In this document: positions 48,809 to 60,971 of the stretch, piece by piece
Layout: each line of letters begins with the position of its first letter
Position numbering within the stretch: position 1 is the first letter of the stretch
DNA from: Hyperoodon ampullatus
Lineage: Eukaryota > Chordata > Mammalia > Artiodactyla > Ziphiidae
Direction of reading: 5' to 3'
Assembly (NCBI GenBank): GCA_949752795.1
Contig: CATKHW010000427.1
Location: 1,550,001 to 1,614,000 of the forward strand
Length of the DNA: 64,000 nt
The notes under the pieces: generated by a model
What the model saw: only the letters and a program-made list of their open reading frames with translations
The model's database searches: none
Told to the model about the DNA's origin: nothing
Made by a program: the position numbers and the translations under genes

Positions 48809-50547
48809 CTTGGCCAAAAAGGGCGTATGCGTTTTCTCCTGAATATATTCACGAGAAAACGCATACGCCCTTTTTGGCCACGTGCATCATTGTCGAAGTT
48901 GTGCCGCTCTTCCTGTGCTTTAAAGGCGATTCCAACGTACCTCTTGAAATCTGTTTCCTGCTATTCTGCCTCGCTTTCAAGTCCGCCTCGTTGCCTTCCC
49001 TCAACAGATATTTGGACGATAGTTGTCCTTTATTACTCGGCCAGTTTGTGAATTGCTGTGCCCCTGAGATCCATTTTTCAACTCGTTTTAGGTGAGCTGA
49101 CCGCAAGTCCAAAATTTTGGTTCAGCACCTATACTGGTTCCCGGTGGGGGGCTGAGACTTTGGTTAATTCTTCTTCCTGCCGTGAAATTACAGTGATATG
49201 TGCCCGTCCAAATGCCTAACAGCTACTCTCTCATTGGTTCTCCCTCTTCCCTTTCATCCTCTGCCAAACTGGCATCCTGTGCGAACCAGGAGGTTAAAGG
49301 GGCTGTCTCTCCAAGTTGGGAGGTTGATAGTAAAGCAGATGGAAAGTCAAACCGGAGCACCAGGAGAGGGACTATTCGTTGAGTTTTAGAAACCTTTCGT
49401 ATTCACAGTGTGTCCGTTCTCTAGGTTTCCCGTACATGTTATAACTGTAGTAATATTCCCTTCAACCTGGAGAGTTGGGACCCATGGAATGTGTGCCATG
49501 CATTATTGCTTTAAATGGTCTGCATTTGTTCACCCAATCTCACCAATCCTCTCAGTCCAAAGTGTCCAGTCTTATGCCACATCCAGCTGTCGTTGTAGAT
49601 AGGGTCATTTCAGGTTTCATCAGAGACCCTGAAGGAATTGTAAAGAATTTCCCAGTTTTTTTGTTTTGTTTTTGAAATTCCTTTTTATAGTGGGTTTGAG
49701 CTGATTCTCGCTGCCATGTTTATGCCAGTCTAGACACACTTGATTCCCTTACGGAGACATATCAATACATAGGTTTTAAGATTCTTACTAGTCAGATATA
49801 TTCCTCTGCGGGAAATATGGGATTTTGAGTCCCTTTCACTGAGGAAGGTGTAGGTCTTGTCTATTCCATAGTTGGTATTTGAAACGGTACCTGTGCTTAT
49901 ATCAAACTCTGGTTTTATGCATCACCCCACCTCTCTTTCCCCCTTAAGCAGGCATAAGAGTGTTTTCTAAATGTGAGACACTGTTCTCTTTCCTAACTCA
50001 GTTCAAGTGTAGCCATGTTTACAGGATCTTCATAAGTGATATCTTATGATAAGTTTCTTTTTCTGTGTGACTTATTTCACTTAGAATCATCGTACCTGAA
50101 TCCACCCATTTTGCTGCTACTGGTCTTATGACATTGATTTCATGGCTGAGGGATATTCCATCGTACGTAAGTACCACAATTTTTTGAACCATTTTTATAT
50201 TTCCTGGGATATTTAAGGTGTACCCAAGTTGAGGTCCTTATAAGCAGTGCAGCCCTAAATTTTGGAGTGGCTCTGTCTTATTGATTTTCAGTTTTCCCAA
50301 GGTATATTCCCTAGACTGGAAGTGCCCTTGGCTCTGTAGCTCTGTTGTTTACTTGTTTTAGGGAACACAATGCACACCTCCAGAGAGGCAGTTGGCAATT
50401 TACATCCCGCCCATCAGCATAACAAGGCTCCCTGTTCTCCAGGGCCTGTCTTGCCTTTCTGGTTTTTACACATTTTGTGGATGTCCCTTTTGACCGGTGG
50501 GAAGTGATACTTCTTTGTAGTGCAGATTTGCATTGCCCGCTTGCTTG
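48809..50547. repeat. Satellite unit 29, family A, dimer type A2
   Basis: The palindrome at 48809-48882 has the TTCACGAG and GGCCACG changes of unit 25. Antisense L1 is at 49656-50536. It is the last unit of the alternating dimer stretch. Confidence 0.95.
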
Positions 50548-52286
50548 CTTGGCCAAAAAGGGCGTATGCGTTTTCTCCTGAATATATTCAGGAGAAAACG
50601 CATACGCCCTTTTTGGCCAAGTGCATCATTGTCGAAGTTGTGCCCCTCTTCCTGTGCTTTAAAGGCAATTCCAACGTACCTCTTGAAATCTGTTTCCTGC
50701 TATACTGCCTCGCTTTCAAGTCCGCCTCGTTGCCTTCCCTCAACAGATTTTTGGACGATAGTTGTCCTTTATTACTCAGCGAGTTTGTGAATTGCTGTGC
50801 CCCTGAGCTCCATTTTTCAACTCGTTTTAGGTGAGCTGACCGCAAGTCCCAAATTTTGGTTCAGGACCTATACTGGTTCCCGGTGGGTGGCTGAGACTTT
50901 GGTTAATTCTTCTTCCTGCCGGGAAATTACAGTGATATGTGCCCGTCCAAATGCCTAACAGCTACTCTCTCATTGGTTCTCCCTCTTCCCTTTCATCCTC
51001 TGCCAAATTGTCAACCTGTGCGAACCAGGAGGTTAAAGGGGCTGTCTCTCCAAGTTGGGAGGTTGATAGTAAAGCAGATGGAAAGTCAAACCGGAGCACC
51101 AGGAGAGGGACTATTCGTTGAGTTTTAGAAACCTTTCGTATTCACAGTGTGTCCGTTCTCTAGGTTTCCCGTACATGTTATAACTGTAGTAATATTCCAT
51201 TCAACCTGGAGAGTTGGGACCCATGGAATGGGTGCCATGCATTATTGCTTTAAATGGTATGCATTTGTTCACCCAATCTCACCAATCCTCTCAGTCCCAA
51301 GTGTCCAGCCTTATGCCACCTCCAGCTGTCGTTGTAGATAGGGTCATTCCGGGTTTCATCAGAGACCCTGAAGGAAATGTAAAGAATTTCCCAGTTTTTT
51401 GGTTTTGTTTTTGAAATTCCTTTTTATAGTGGGTTTGAGCTGATTCTCGCTGCCATGTTTATGCCAGTCTAGACACACTTGATTCCCTTACGGGGACATA
51501 TCAATACATAGGTTTTAAGATTCTTACTAGTCAGATATATTCCTCTGCGGGAAATATGGGGTTTTGAGTCCCTTTCATTGAGGAAGGTGTAGGTCTTGTC
51601 TATTCCATAGTTGGTTTTTGGAACGGTACCTGTGCTTATATCAAACTCTGGTTTTATGCATCACCCCACCTCTCCTTCCCCCTTAAGCAGGCATAAGAGT
51701 GTTTTCTAAATGTGAGACACTGTTCTCTTTCCTAACTCAGTTCAAGTGTAGCCATGTTTACAGGATCTTCATAAGTGATATCTTATGATAAGTTTCTTTT
51801 TCTGTGTGACTTATTTCACTTAGAATCATCGTACCTGAATCCACCCATTTTGCTGCTACTGGTCTTATGACATTGATTTCATGGCTGAGGGATATTCCAT
51901 CGTATGTAAATACCACAATTTTTTGAACCATTTTTATATTTCCTGGGATATTTAAGGTGTACCCAAGTTGAGGTCCTTGTAAGCAGTGCAGCCCTAAATT
52001 TTGGGGTGGCTGTGTCTTTTTGATTTTCAGTTTTCCCAAGGTATATTCCCTAGACTGGAAGTGCCCTTGGCTCTGTAGCTCTGTTGTTTACTTGTTTTAG
52101 GGAACACAATGCACTCCTCCAGAGAGGCAGTTGGCAATTTACATCCCGCCCATCAGCATAACAAGGCTCCCTGTTCTCCAGGGCCTGTCTTGCCTTTCTG
52201 GTTTTTACACATTTTGTGGATGTCCCTTTTGACCGGTGGGAAGTGATACTTCTTTGTAGTGCAGATTTGCATTGCCCGCTTGCTTT
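50548..52286. repeat. Satellite unit 30, family A
   Basis: Perfect palindrome at 50548-50621; antisense L1 at 51395-52275. It mixes A2 (CGTTTTAGGTGAG) and plain A (CCCAAGTG) states. CGTATGTAAATACC near 51901 is shared with unit 26. Confidence 0.95.
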
Positions 52287-54025
52287 CTTGGCCAAAAAGG
52301 GCGTATGTGTTTTCTCTTGAATATATGCAGGAGAAAACGCATACGCCCTTTATGGCCACGTGCATCATTGTCGAAGTTGTGCCCCACTTCCTGTGCTTTA
52401 AAGGCGATTCCAACGTACCTCTTGAAATCTGTTTCCTGCTATTCTGCCTCGCTTCCAAGTCCCCCTCGTTGCCTTCCCTCAACAGATTTTTGGACGATAG
52501 TTGTCCTTTATTACTCGGCCAGTTTGCGAATTGCTGTGCCCCTGAGCTCCATATTTCCACTCATTTTTGGTGAGCTGACGGCAGGTCCAAAATTTTGGTT
52601 CAGGACCTATACTGGTTCCCGGTGGGTGGCTGAGACTTTGGTGAATTCTTCTTCCTGCCGGGAAATTACAGTGATATGTGCCCGTCCAAATGCCTAACAG
52701 CTACTCTCTCATTGGTTCTCCCTCTTCCCTTTCATCCTCTGCCAAATTGGCAACCTGTGCGAACCAGGAGGTTAAAGGGGCTGTCTCTCCAAGTTGGGAG
52801 GTTGATAGTAAAGCAGATGGAAAGTCAAACCTGAGCACCAGGAGAGGGACTATACGTTGAGTTTTAGAAACCTTTCGTATTCACAGTGTGTCCGTTCTCT
52901 AGGTTTCCCGTACATGTTATAGCTGTAGTAATATTCCCTTCAACCTGGAGAGTTGGGACCCATGGAATGGGTGCCATGCATTATTGCTTTAAAGGGTCTG
53001 CATTTGCTCACCCAATCTCACCAATCCTCTCAGTCCCAAGTGTCCAGCCTAATGCCACATCCAGCTGTCGTTGTAGATAGGGTCATTCCAGGTTTCATCA
53101 GAGACCCTGAAGGAATTGTAAAGAATTTCCCAGTTGTTTTGATTTATTTTTGAAATTCCTTTTTATAGTGGGTTCGAGCTGATTCTCGCTGATATGTTTA
53201 TGCCAGTCTAGACACACTTGATTCCCTTACGGAGACATATCAATACATAGGTTTTAAGATTCTTACTAGTCAGATATATTCCTCTGCGGGAAATATGGTG
53301 TTTTGAGTCCCTTTCACTGAGGAAGGTGTAGGTCTTGTCTATTCTATAGTTGGTTTTTGGAACGGTACCTGTGCTTATATCAAACTCTGTTTTTATGCAT
53401 CACCTCACCTCTCCTTCCCCCTTAAGCAGGCATAAGAGTGTTTTCTAAATGTGAGACACTGTTCTCTTTCCTAACTCAGTTCAAGTGTAGCCATGTTTAC
53501 AGGATCTTCATAAGTGATATCTTATGATAAGTTTCTTTTTCTGTGTGACTTATTTTACTTAGAATCATCGTACCTGAATCCACCCATTTTGCTGCTACTG
53601 GTCTTATGACATTGATTTCATGGCTGAGGGATATTCCATCGTACATAAGTACCACCATTTTTTGAACCATTTTTATATTTCCTGGGATATTTAAGGTGTA
53701 CCCAAGTTGAGGTCCTTGTAAGCAGTGCAGCCCTAAATTTTGGGGTGGCTGTGTCTTTTTGATTTTCAGTTTTCCCAAGGTATATTCCCTAGACTGGATG
53801 TGCCCTTGGCTCTGTAGCTCTGTTGTTTACTTGTTTTAGGGAACACAATGCACTCCTCCAGAGAGGCAGTTGGCAATTTACATCCCGCCCATCAGCATAA
53901 CAAGGCTCCCTGTTCTCCAGGGCCTGTCTTGCCTTTCTGGTTTTTACACATTTTGTGGATGTCCCTTTTGACCGGTGGGAAGTGATACTTCTTTGTAGTG
54001 CAGATTTGCATTGCCCGCTTGCTTG
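52287..54025. repeat. Satellite unit 31, family A
   Basis: Degenerate palindrome at 52287-52360 (ATGTG, CTCTTGAATATATGCAGG, CTTTATGGCCACG), sister to unit 15. Antisense L1 is at 53134-54014, with a disturbed tail (TTGTTTTGATTTATTTTT). Confidence 0.95.
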
Positions 54026-54090
54026 CTTGGCCAAAAAGGGCGTATGCGTTTTCTCCTGAAGAGAAAACGCATACGCCCTTTTTGGCCAAG
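54026..54090. repeat. Palindrome with 9-bp central deletion
   Basis: The text reads CTCCTGAAGAGAAAACG, where other copies have CTCCTGAATATATTCAGGAGAAAACG-type sequence. The arms outside the gap are intact. A loss confined to the dyad centre is the usual outcome when a hairpin tip is cut and rejoined, or when a polymerase skips it. That mechanism is inference. Confidence 0.9.
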
Positions 54091-55754
54091 TGCATCATTG
54101 TCGAAGTTGTGCCCCTCTTCCTGTGCTTTAAAGGTGATTCCAACGTACCTCTTGAAATCTGTTTCCTGCTATTCTGCCTCGCTTTCAAGTCCACCTCGTT
54201 GCCTTCCCTCAACAGATTTTTGGACGATAGTTGTCCTTTATTACTCGGCCAGTTTGTGAATTGCTGTGCCCCTGAGCTCCATTTTTCAACTCGTTTTAGG
54301 TGAGCTGACCGCAAGTCCAAAATTTTGGTTCAGGACCTATACTGGTTCCCGGTGGGTGGCTGAGATTTTGGTTAATTCTTCTTCCTGCCGGGAAATTACC
54401 GTGATATGTGCCCGTCCAAATGCCTAACAGCTACTCTCTCATTGGTTCTCCCTCTTCCCTTTCATCCTCTGCCAAATTGGCAACCTGTGCGAACCAGGAG
54501 GTTAAAGGGGCTGTCTCTCCAAGTTCGGAGGTGGATAGTAAAGCAGGTGGAAAGTCAACCCGGAGCACCAGGAGAGGGACTATTCGTTGAGTTTTAGAAA
54601 CCTTTCGTATTCACAGTGTGTCCGTTCTCTAGGTTTCCCGTACATGTTATAACTGTAGTAATATTCCCTTCAACCTGGAGAGTTGGGACCCATGGAATGG
54701 GTGCCATGCATTATTGCTTTAAAGGGTCTGCAATTGCTCACCCAATCTCACCAATCCTCTCAGTCCCAAGTGTCCAGCCTTATGCCACATCCAGCTGTCG
54801 TTGTAGATAGGGTCATTCCAGGTTTCATCAGAGATTCTGAAGGAATTGTAAAGAATTTCCCAGTTTTTTTGTTTTGTTTTTGAAATTCCTTTTTATAGTG
54901 GGTTTGAGCTGATTCTCGCTGCCATGTTTATGCCAGTCTAGACACACTTGATTCCCTTACGGAGACATATCAGTACATAGGTTTTAAGATTCTTACTAGT
55001 CAGATATGTTCCTCTGCGGGAAATATGATGTTTTGAGTCCCTTTCACTGAGGAAGGTGTAGGTCTTGTCTATTCCATAGTTGGTTTTTGGAACGGTACCT
55101 GTGCTTATATCAAACTCTGGTTTTATGCATCACCCCACCTCTCTTCCCCCTTAAGCAGGCATAAGAGTGTTTTCTAAATGTGAGACACTCTTCTCTTTCC
55201 TAACTCAGTTCAAGTGTAGCCATGTTTACAGGATCTTCATAAGTGATATCTTATGATAAGTTTCTTTTTCTGTGTGACTTATTTCATTTAGAATCATCGT
55301 ACCTGAATCCACCCACTTTACTGCTACTGGTCTTATGTCATTGATTTCATGGCTGAGGTATATTCCATCGTACGTAAGTACCACAATTTTTTGAACCATT
55401 TTTATATTTCCTGGGATATTTAAGGTGTACCCAAGTTGAGGTCCTTGTAAGCAGTGCAGCCCTAAATTTTGGGGTGGCTCTGTCTTATTGATTTTCAGTT
55501 TTCCCAAGGTATATTCCCTAGACTGGAAGTGCCCTTGGCTCTGTAGCTCTGTTGTTTACTTGTTTTAGGGAACACAATGCACTCCTCCAGAGAGGGAGTT
55601 GGCAATTTACATCCCGCCCATCAGCATAACAAGGCTCCCTGTTCTCCAGGGCCTGTCTTGCCTTTCTGGTTTTTACACATTTTGTGGATGTCCCTTTTGA
55701 CCGGTGGGAAGTGATACTTCTTTGTAGTGCAGATTTGCATTGCCCGCTTGCTTG
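54026..55754. repeat. Satellite unit 32, family A, shortest unit
   Basis: At 1,729 bp it is the shortest unit, explained by a 9-bp loss at the palindrome centre (54026-54090). Antisense L1 is at 54864-55743. Private mark: GTTCGGAGGTGGATAG near 54524. Confidence 0.95.
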
Positions 55755-57492
55755 CTTGGCCAAAAAGGGCGTATGCGTTTTCTCCTGAATATATTCAGGA
55801 GAAAACGCATACGCCCTTTTTGGCCAAGTGCATCATTGTCGAAGTTGTGCCCCTCTTCCTGTGCTTTAAAGGCGATTCCAACGTACCTCTTGAAATCTGT
55901 TTCCTGCTATTCTGCCTCGCTTTCAAGTCCGCCTCGTTGCCTTCCCTCAACAGATTTTTGGACGATAGTTGTCCTTTATTACTCGGCCAGTTTGTGAATT
56001 GCTGTGCCCCTGAGCTCCATTTTTCAACTCGTTTTTGGTGAGCTGACCGCAAGTCCAAAATTTTGGTTCAGGACCTATACTGGTTCCCGGTGGTGGCTGA
56101 GAATTTGGTTAATTCTTCTTCCTGCCGGGAAATTACAGTGATATGTGCCCGTCCAAATGCCTAACAGCTACTCTCTCATTGGTTCTCCCTCTTCCCTTTC
56201 ATCCACTGCCAAATTGGCAACCTGTGCGAACCAAGAGGTTAAAGGGGCTGTCTCTCCAAGTTGGGAGGTTGATAGTAAAGCAGACGGAAAGTCAAACCGG
56301 AGCACCAGGGGAGGGACTATGCGTTGAGTTTTAGAAACCTTTCGTATTCACAGTGTGTCCGTTCTCTAGGTTTCCCGCACATGTTATAGCTGTAGTAATA
56401 TTCCCTTCAACCTGGAGAGTTCGGACCCATGGAATGGGTGCCATGCATTATTGCTTTAAAGGGTCTGCATTTGCTCACCCAATCTCACCAATCGTCTCAG
56501 TCCCAAGTGTCCCTCCTTATGCCACATCCAGCTGTCGTTGTAGATAGGGTCATTCCAGCTTTCATCAGAGACTCTGAAGGAATTGTAAAGAATTTCCCAG
56601 AGTTTTTGTTTTGTTTTTGAAATTCCTTTTTATAGTGGGTTTGAGCTGATTCTCGCTGCCATGTTTATGCCAGTCTAGACACACTTGATTCCCTTATGGA
56701 GACATATCAATACATAGGTTTTAAGATTCTTACTAGTCAGATATTTTCCTCTGCGGGAAATATGGGGTTTTGAGTCCCTTTCGCTGAGGACGGTGTAGGT
56801 CTTGTCTATTCCATAGTTGGTTTTTGGAACGGTACCTGTGCTTATATCAAACTCTGGTTTTATGCATCACCCCACCTCTCCTTCCCCCTTAAGCAGGTAT
56901 AAGAGTGTTTTCTAAATGTGAGACACTGTTCTCTTTCCTAACTCAGTTCAAGTGTAGCCATGTTTACAGGATCTTCATAAGTGATATCTTATGATAAGTT
57001 TCTTTTTCTGTGTGACTTATTTCACTTAGAATCATCGTACCTGAATCCACCCATTTTGCTGCTACTGGTCTTATGACATTGATTTCATGGCTGAGGGATA
57101 TTCCATCGTACGTAAGTACCACAATTTTTTGAACCATGTTTATATTTTCTGGGATACTTAAGGTGTATCCAAGTTGAGGCCCTTGTATGCAGTGCAGCCC
57201 TAAATTTTGGGGTGGCTCTGTCTTATTGATTTTCAGTTTTCCCAAGGTATATTCCCTAGACTGGTAGTGCCCTTGGCTCTGTAGCTCTGTTCTTTACTAG
57301 TTTTAGGGAACAGAATGCACTCCTCCAGAGAGGCAGTTGGCAATTTACATCCCGCCCATCAGCATAACAAGGCTCCCTGTTCTCCAGGGCCTGTCTTGCC
57401 TTTCTTGTTCTTACACATTTTGTGGATGTCCCTTTTGACCGGTGGGAAGTGATACTTCTTTGTAGTGCAGATTTGCATTGCCCGCTTGCTTG
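55755..57492. repeat. Satellite unit 33, family A, start of homogenised block
   Basis: Perfect palindrome at 55755-55828; antisense L1 at 56601-57481. From GAGAATTTGG near 56099 onward it carries the marks of the youngest block: CCCGCACATG, GTTATAGCTG, GTTCGGACCC, AGTTTTTG-type tail and TTTCGCTGAGGACGG. Confidence 0.95.
56779..56795 (+). other. CENP-B-box-like site (7 of 9 core bases)
   Basis: The 17-bp site TTTCGCTGAGGACGGTG is read against the CENP-B core NTTCGNNNNANNCGGGN. TTCG and CGG match; the central A is G and the last core G is T. Equivalent sites in the same block are at 60258-60274, 61997-62013 and 63736-63752 (7 of 9), and 58518-58534 (6 of 9). Elsewhere the array has TTTCACTGAGGAAGGTG (5 of 9). 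Two core mismatches make real CENP-B binding doubtful. Confidence 0.35.
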
Positions 57493-59231
57493 CTTGGCCA
57501 AAAAGGGCGTATGCGTTTTCTCCTGAATATATTCAGGAGAAAACGCATACGCCCTTTTTGGCCAAGTGCATCATTGTCGAAGTTGTGCCCCTCTTCCTGT
57601 GCTTTAAAGGCGATTCCAACGTACCTCTTGAAATCTGTTTCCTGCTATTCTGCCTCGCTTTCAAGTCCGCCTCGTTGCCTTCCCTCAACAGATTTTTGGA
57701 CGATAGTTGTCCTTTATTACTCGGCCAGTTTGTGAATTGCTGTGCCCCTGAGCTCCATTTTTCAACTCGTTTTTGGTGAGCTGACCGCAAGTCCAAAATT
57801 TTGCTTCAGGACCTATACTGGTTCCCGGTGGGTGGCTGAGAATTTGGTTAATTCTTCTTCCTGCCGGGAAATTACAGTGATATGTGCCCGTCCAAATGCC
57901 TAACAGCTACTCTCTCATTGGTTCTCCCTCTTCCCTTTCATCCTCTGCCAAATTGGCAACCTGTGCGAACCAAGAGGTTAAAGGGGCTGTCTCTCCAAGT
58001 TGGGAGGTTGATAGTAAAGCAGACGGAAAGTCAAACCGGAGCACCAGGGGAGGGACTATGCGTTGAGTTTTAGAAACCTTTCGTATTCACAGTGTGTCCG
58101 TTCTCTAGGTTTCCCGCACATGTTATAGCTGTAGTAATATTCCCTTCAACCTGGAGAGTTCGGACCCATGGAATGGGTGCCATGCATTATTGCTTTAAAG
58201 GGTCTGCATTTGCTCACCCAATCTCACCAATCGTCTCAGTCCCAAGTGTCCCTCCTTATGCCACATCCAGCTGTCGTTGTAGATAGGGTCATTCCAGCTT
58301 TCATCAGAGACCCTGAAGGAATTGTAAAGAATTTCCCAGTTTTTTTGTTTTGTTTTTGAAATTCCTTTATATAGTGGGTTTGAGCTGATTCTCGCTGCCA
58401 TGTTTATGCCAGTCTAGACACACTTGATTCCCTTATGGAGACATATCAATACATAGGTTTTAAGATTCTTACTAGTCAGATATTTTCCTCTGCGGGAAAT
58501 ATGGGGTTTTGTGTCCCTTTCGCTGAGGATGGTGTAGGTCTTGTCTATTCCATAGTTGGTTTTTGGAACGGTACCTGTGCTTATATCAAACTCTGGTTTT
58601 ATGCATCACCCCACCTCTCCTTCCCCCTTAAGCAGGTATAAGAGTGTTTTCTAAATGTGAGACACTGTTCTCTTTCCTAACTCAGTTCAAGTGTAGCCAT
58701 GTTTACAGGATCTTCATAAGTGATATCTTATGATATGTTTCTTTTTCTGTGTGACTTATTTCACTTAGAATCATCGTACCTGAATCCACCCATTTTGCTG
58801 CTACTGGTCTTATGACATTGATTTCATGGCTGAGGGATATTCCATCATACGTAAGTACCACAATTTTTTGAACCATGTTTATATTTTCTGGGATACTTAA
58901 GGTGTATCCAAGTTGAGGTCCTTGTATGCAGTGCAGCCCTAAATTTTGGGGTGGCTCTGTCTTATTGATTTTCAGTTTTCCCAATGTATATTCCCTAGGC
59001 TGGTAGTGCCCTTGGCTCTGTAGCTCTGTTCTTTACTTGTTTTAGGGAACAGAATGCACTCCTCCAGAGAGGCAGTTGTCAAATTACATCCCGCCCATCA
59101 GCATAACAAGGCTCCCTGTTCTCCAGGGCCTGTCTTGCCTTTCTTGTTCTTACACATTTTGTGGATGTCCCTTTTGACCGGTGGGAAGTGATACTTCTTT
59201 GTAGTGCAGATTTGCATTGCCCGCTTGCTTG
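57493..59231. repeat. Satellite unit 34, family A, homogenised block
   Basis: Perfect palindrome at 57493-57566; antisense L1 at 58340-59220. It carries all youngest-block marks plus CTTGTTCTTACAC just upstream of the palindrome (near 57404). GAGGATGG near 58525 looks like CpG decay of GAGGACGG. Confidence 0.95.
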
Positions 59232-60971
59232 CTTGGCCAAAAAGGGCGTATGCGTTTTCTCCTGAATATATTCAGGAGAAAACGCATACGCCCTTTTTGG
59301 CCAATTGCATCATTGTCGAAGTTGTGCCCCTCTTCCTGTGCTTTAAAGGTGATTCCAACGTACCTCTTGAAATCTGTTTCCTGCTATTCTGCCTCGCTTT
59401 CAAGTCCGCCTCGTTGCCTTCCCTCAACAGATTTTTGGACGATAGTTGTCCTTTATTACTCGGCCAGTTTGTGAATTGCTGTGCCCCTGAGCTCCATTTT
59501 TCAACTCGTTTTTGGTGAGCTGACCGCAAGTCCAAAATTTTGGTTCAGGACCTATACTGGTTCCCGGTGGGTGGCTGAGAATTTGGTTAATTCTTCTTCC
59601 TGCCGGGAAATTACAGTGATATGTGCCCGTCCAAATGCCTAACAGCTACTCTCTCATTGGTTCTCCCTCTTCCCTTTCATCCTCTGCCAAATTGGCAACC
59701 TGTGCGAACCAAGAGGTTAAAGGGGCTGTCTCTCCAAGTTGGGAGGTTGATAGTAAAGCAGACGGAAAGTCAAACCGGAGCACCAGGGGAGGGACTATGC
59801 GTTGAGTTTTAGAAACCTTTCGTATTCACAGTGTGTCTGTTCTCTAGGTTTCCCGCACATGTTATAGCTGTAGTAATATTCCCTTCAACCTGGAGAGTTC
59901 GGACCCATGGAATGGGTGCCATGCATTATTGCTTTAAAGGGTCTGCATTTGCTCACCCAATCTCACCAATCGTCTCAGTCCCAAGTGTCCCTCCTTATGC
60001 CACATCCAGCTGTCGTTGTAGATAGGTTCATTCCAGCCTTCATCAGAGACCCTTAAAGAATTGTAAAGAATTTCCCAGTTTTTTTTGTTTTGTTTTTGAA
60101 ATTCCTTTTTATAGTGGGTTTGAGCTGATTCTCGCTGCCATGTTTATGCCAGTCTAGACACACTTGATTCCCTTACGGAGACATATCAATACATAGGTTT
60201 TAAGATTCTTACTAGTCAGATATTTTCCTCTGCGGGAAATATGGGGTTTTGAGTCCCTTTCGCTGAGGACGGTGTAGGTCTTGTCTATTCCATAGTTGGT
60301 TTTTGGAACGGTACCTGTGCTTATATCAAACTCTGGTTTTATGCATCACCCCACCTCTCCTTCCCCCTTAAGCAGGTATAAGAGTGTTTTCTAAATGTGA
60401 GACACTGTTCTCTTTCCTAACTCAGTTCAAGTGTAGCCATGTTTACAGGATCTTCATAAGTGATATCTTATGATAAGTTTCTTTTTCTGTGTGACTTATT
60501 TCACTTAGAATCATCGTACCTGAATCCACCCATTTTGCTGCTACTGGTCTTATGACATTGATTTCATGGCTGAGGGATATTCCATCGTACGTAAGTACCA
60601 CAATTTTTTGAACCATGTTTATATTTTCTGGGATACTTAAGGTGTATCCAAGTTGAGGTCCTTGTATGCAGTGCAGCCCTAAATTTTGGGGTGGCTCTGT
60701 CTTATTGATTTTCAGTTTTCCCAATGTATATTCCCTAGGCTGGTAGTGCCCTTGGCTCTGTAGCTCTGTTCTTTACTTGTTTTAGGGAACAGAATGCACT
60801 CCTCCAGAGAGGCAGTTGTCAAATTACATCCCGCCCATCAGCATAACAAGGCTCCCTGTTCTCCAGGGCCTGTCTTGCCTTTATTGTTCTTACACATTTT
60901 GTGGATGTCCCTTTTGACTGGTGGGAAGTGATACTTCTTTGTAGTGCAGATTTGCATTGCCCGCTTGCTTG
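59232..60971. repeat. Satellite unit 35, family A, homogenised block
   Basis: The palindrome at 59232-59305 lacks only the outermost pair (GGCCAATTGC). Antisense L1 is at 60079-60960. It is nearly identical to unit 36, with which it shares the AATTGC change. Confidence 0.95.

Larger units (their letters stand above)
37256..50547. repeat. Alternating A1/A2 dimer, about 3,477-bp period
   Basis: Units 22, 24, 26 and 28 carry A1 marks; units 23, 25, 27 and 29 carry A2 marks, giving four successive dimers of 3,476-3,477 bp. The dimers differ from each other at many sites, so this organisation is older than the three-unit duplication. Units 12 and 13 (19254-22729) form one isolated A2/A1 pair. Confidence 0.8.
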
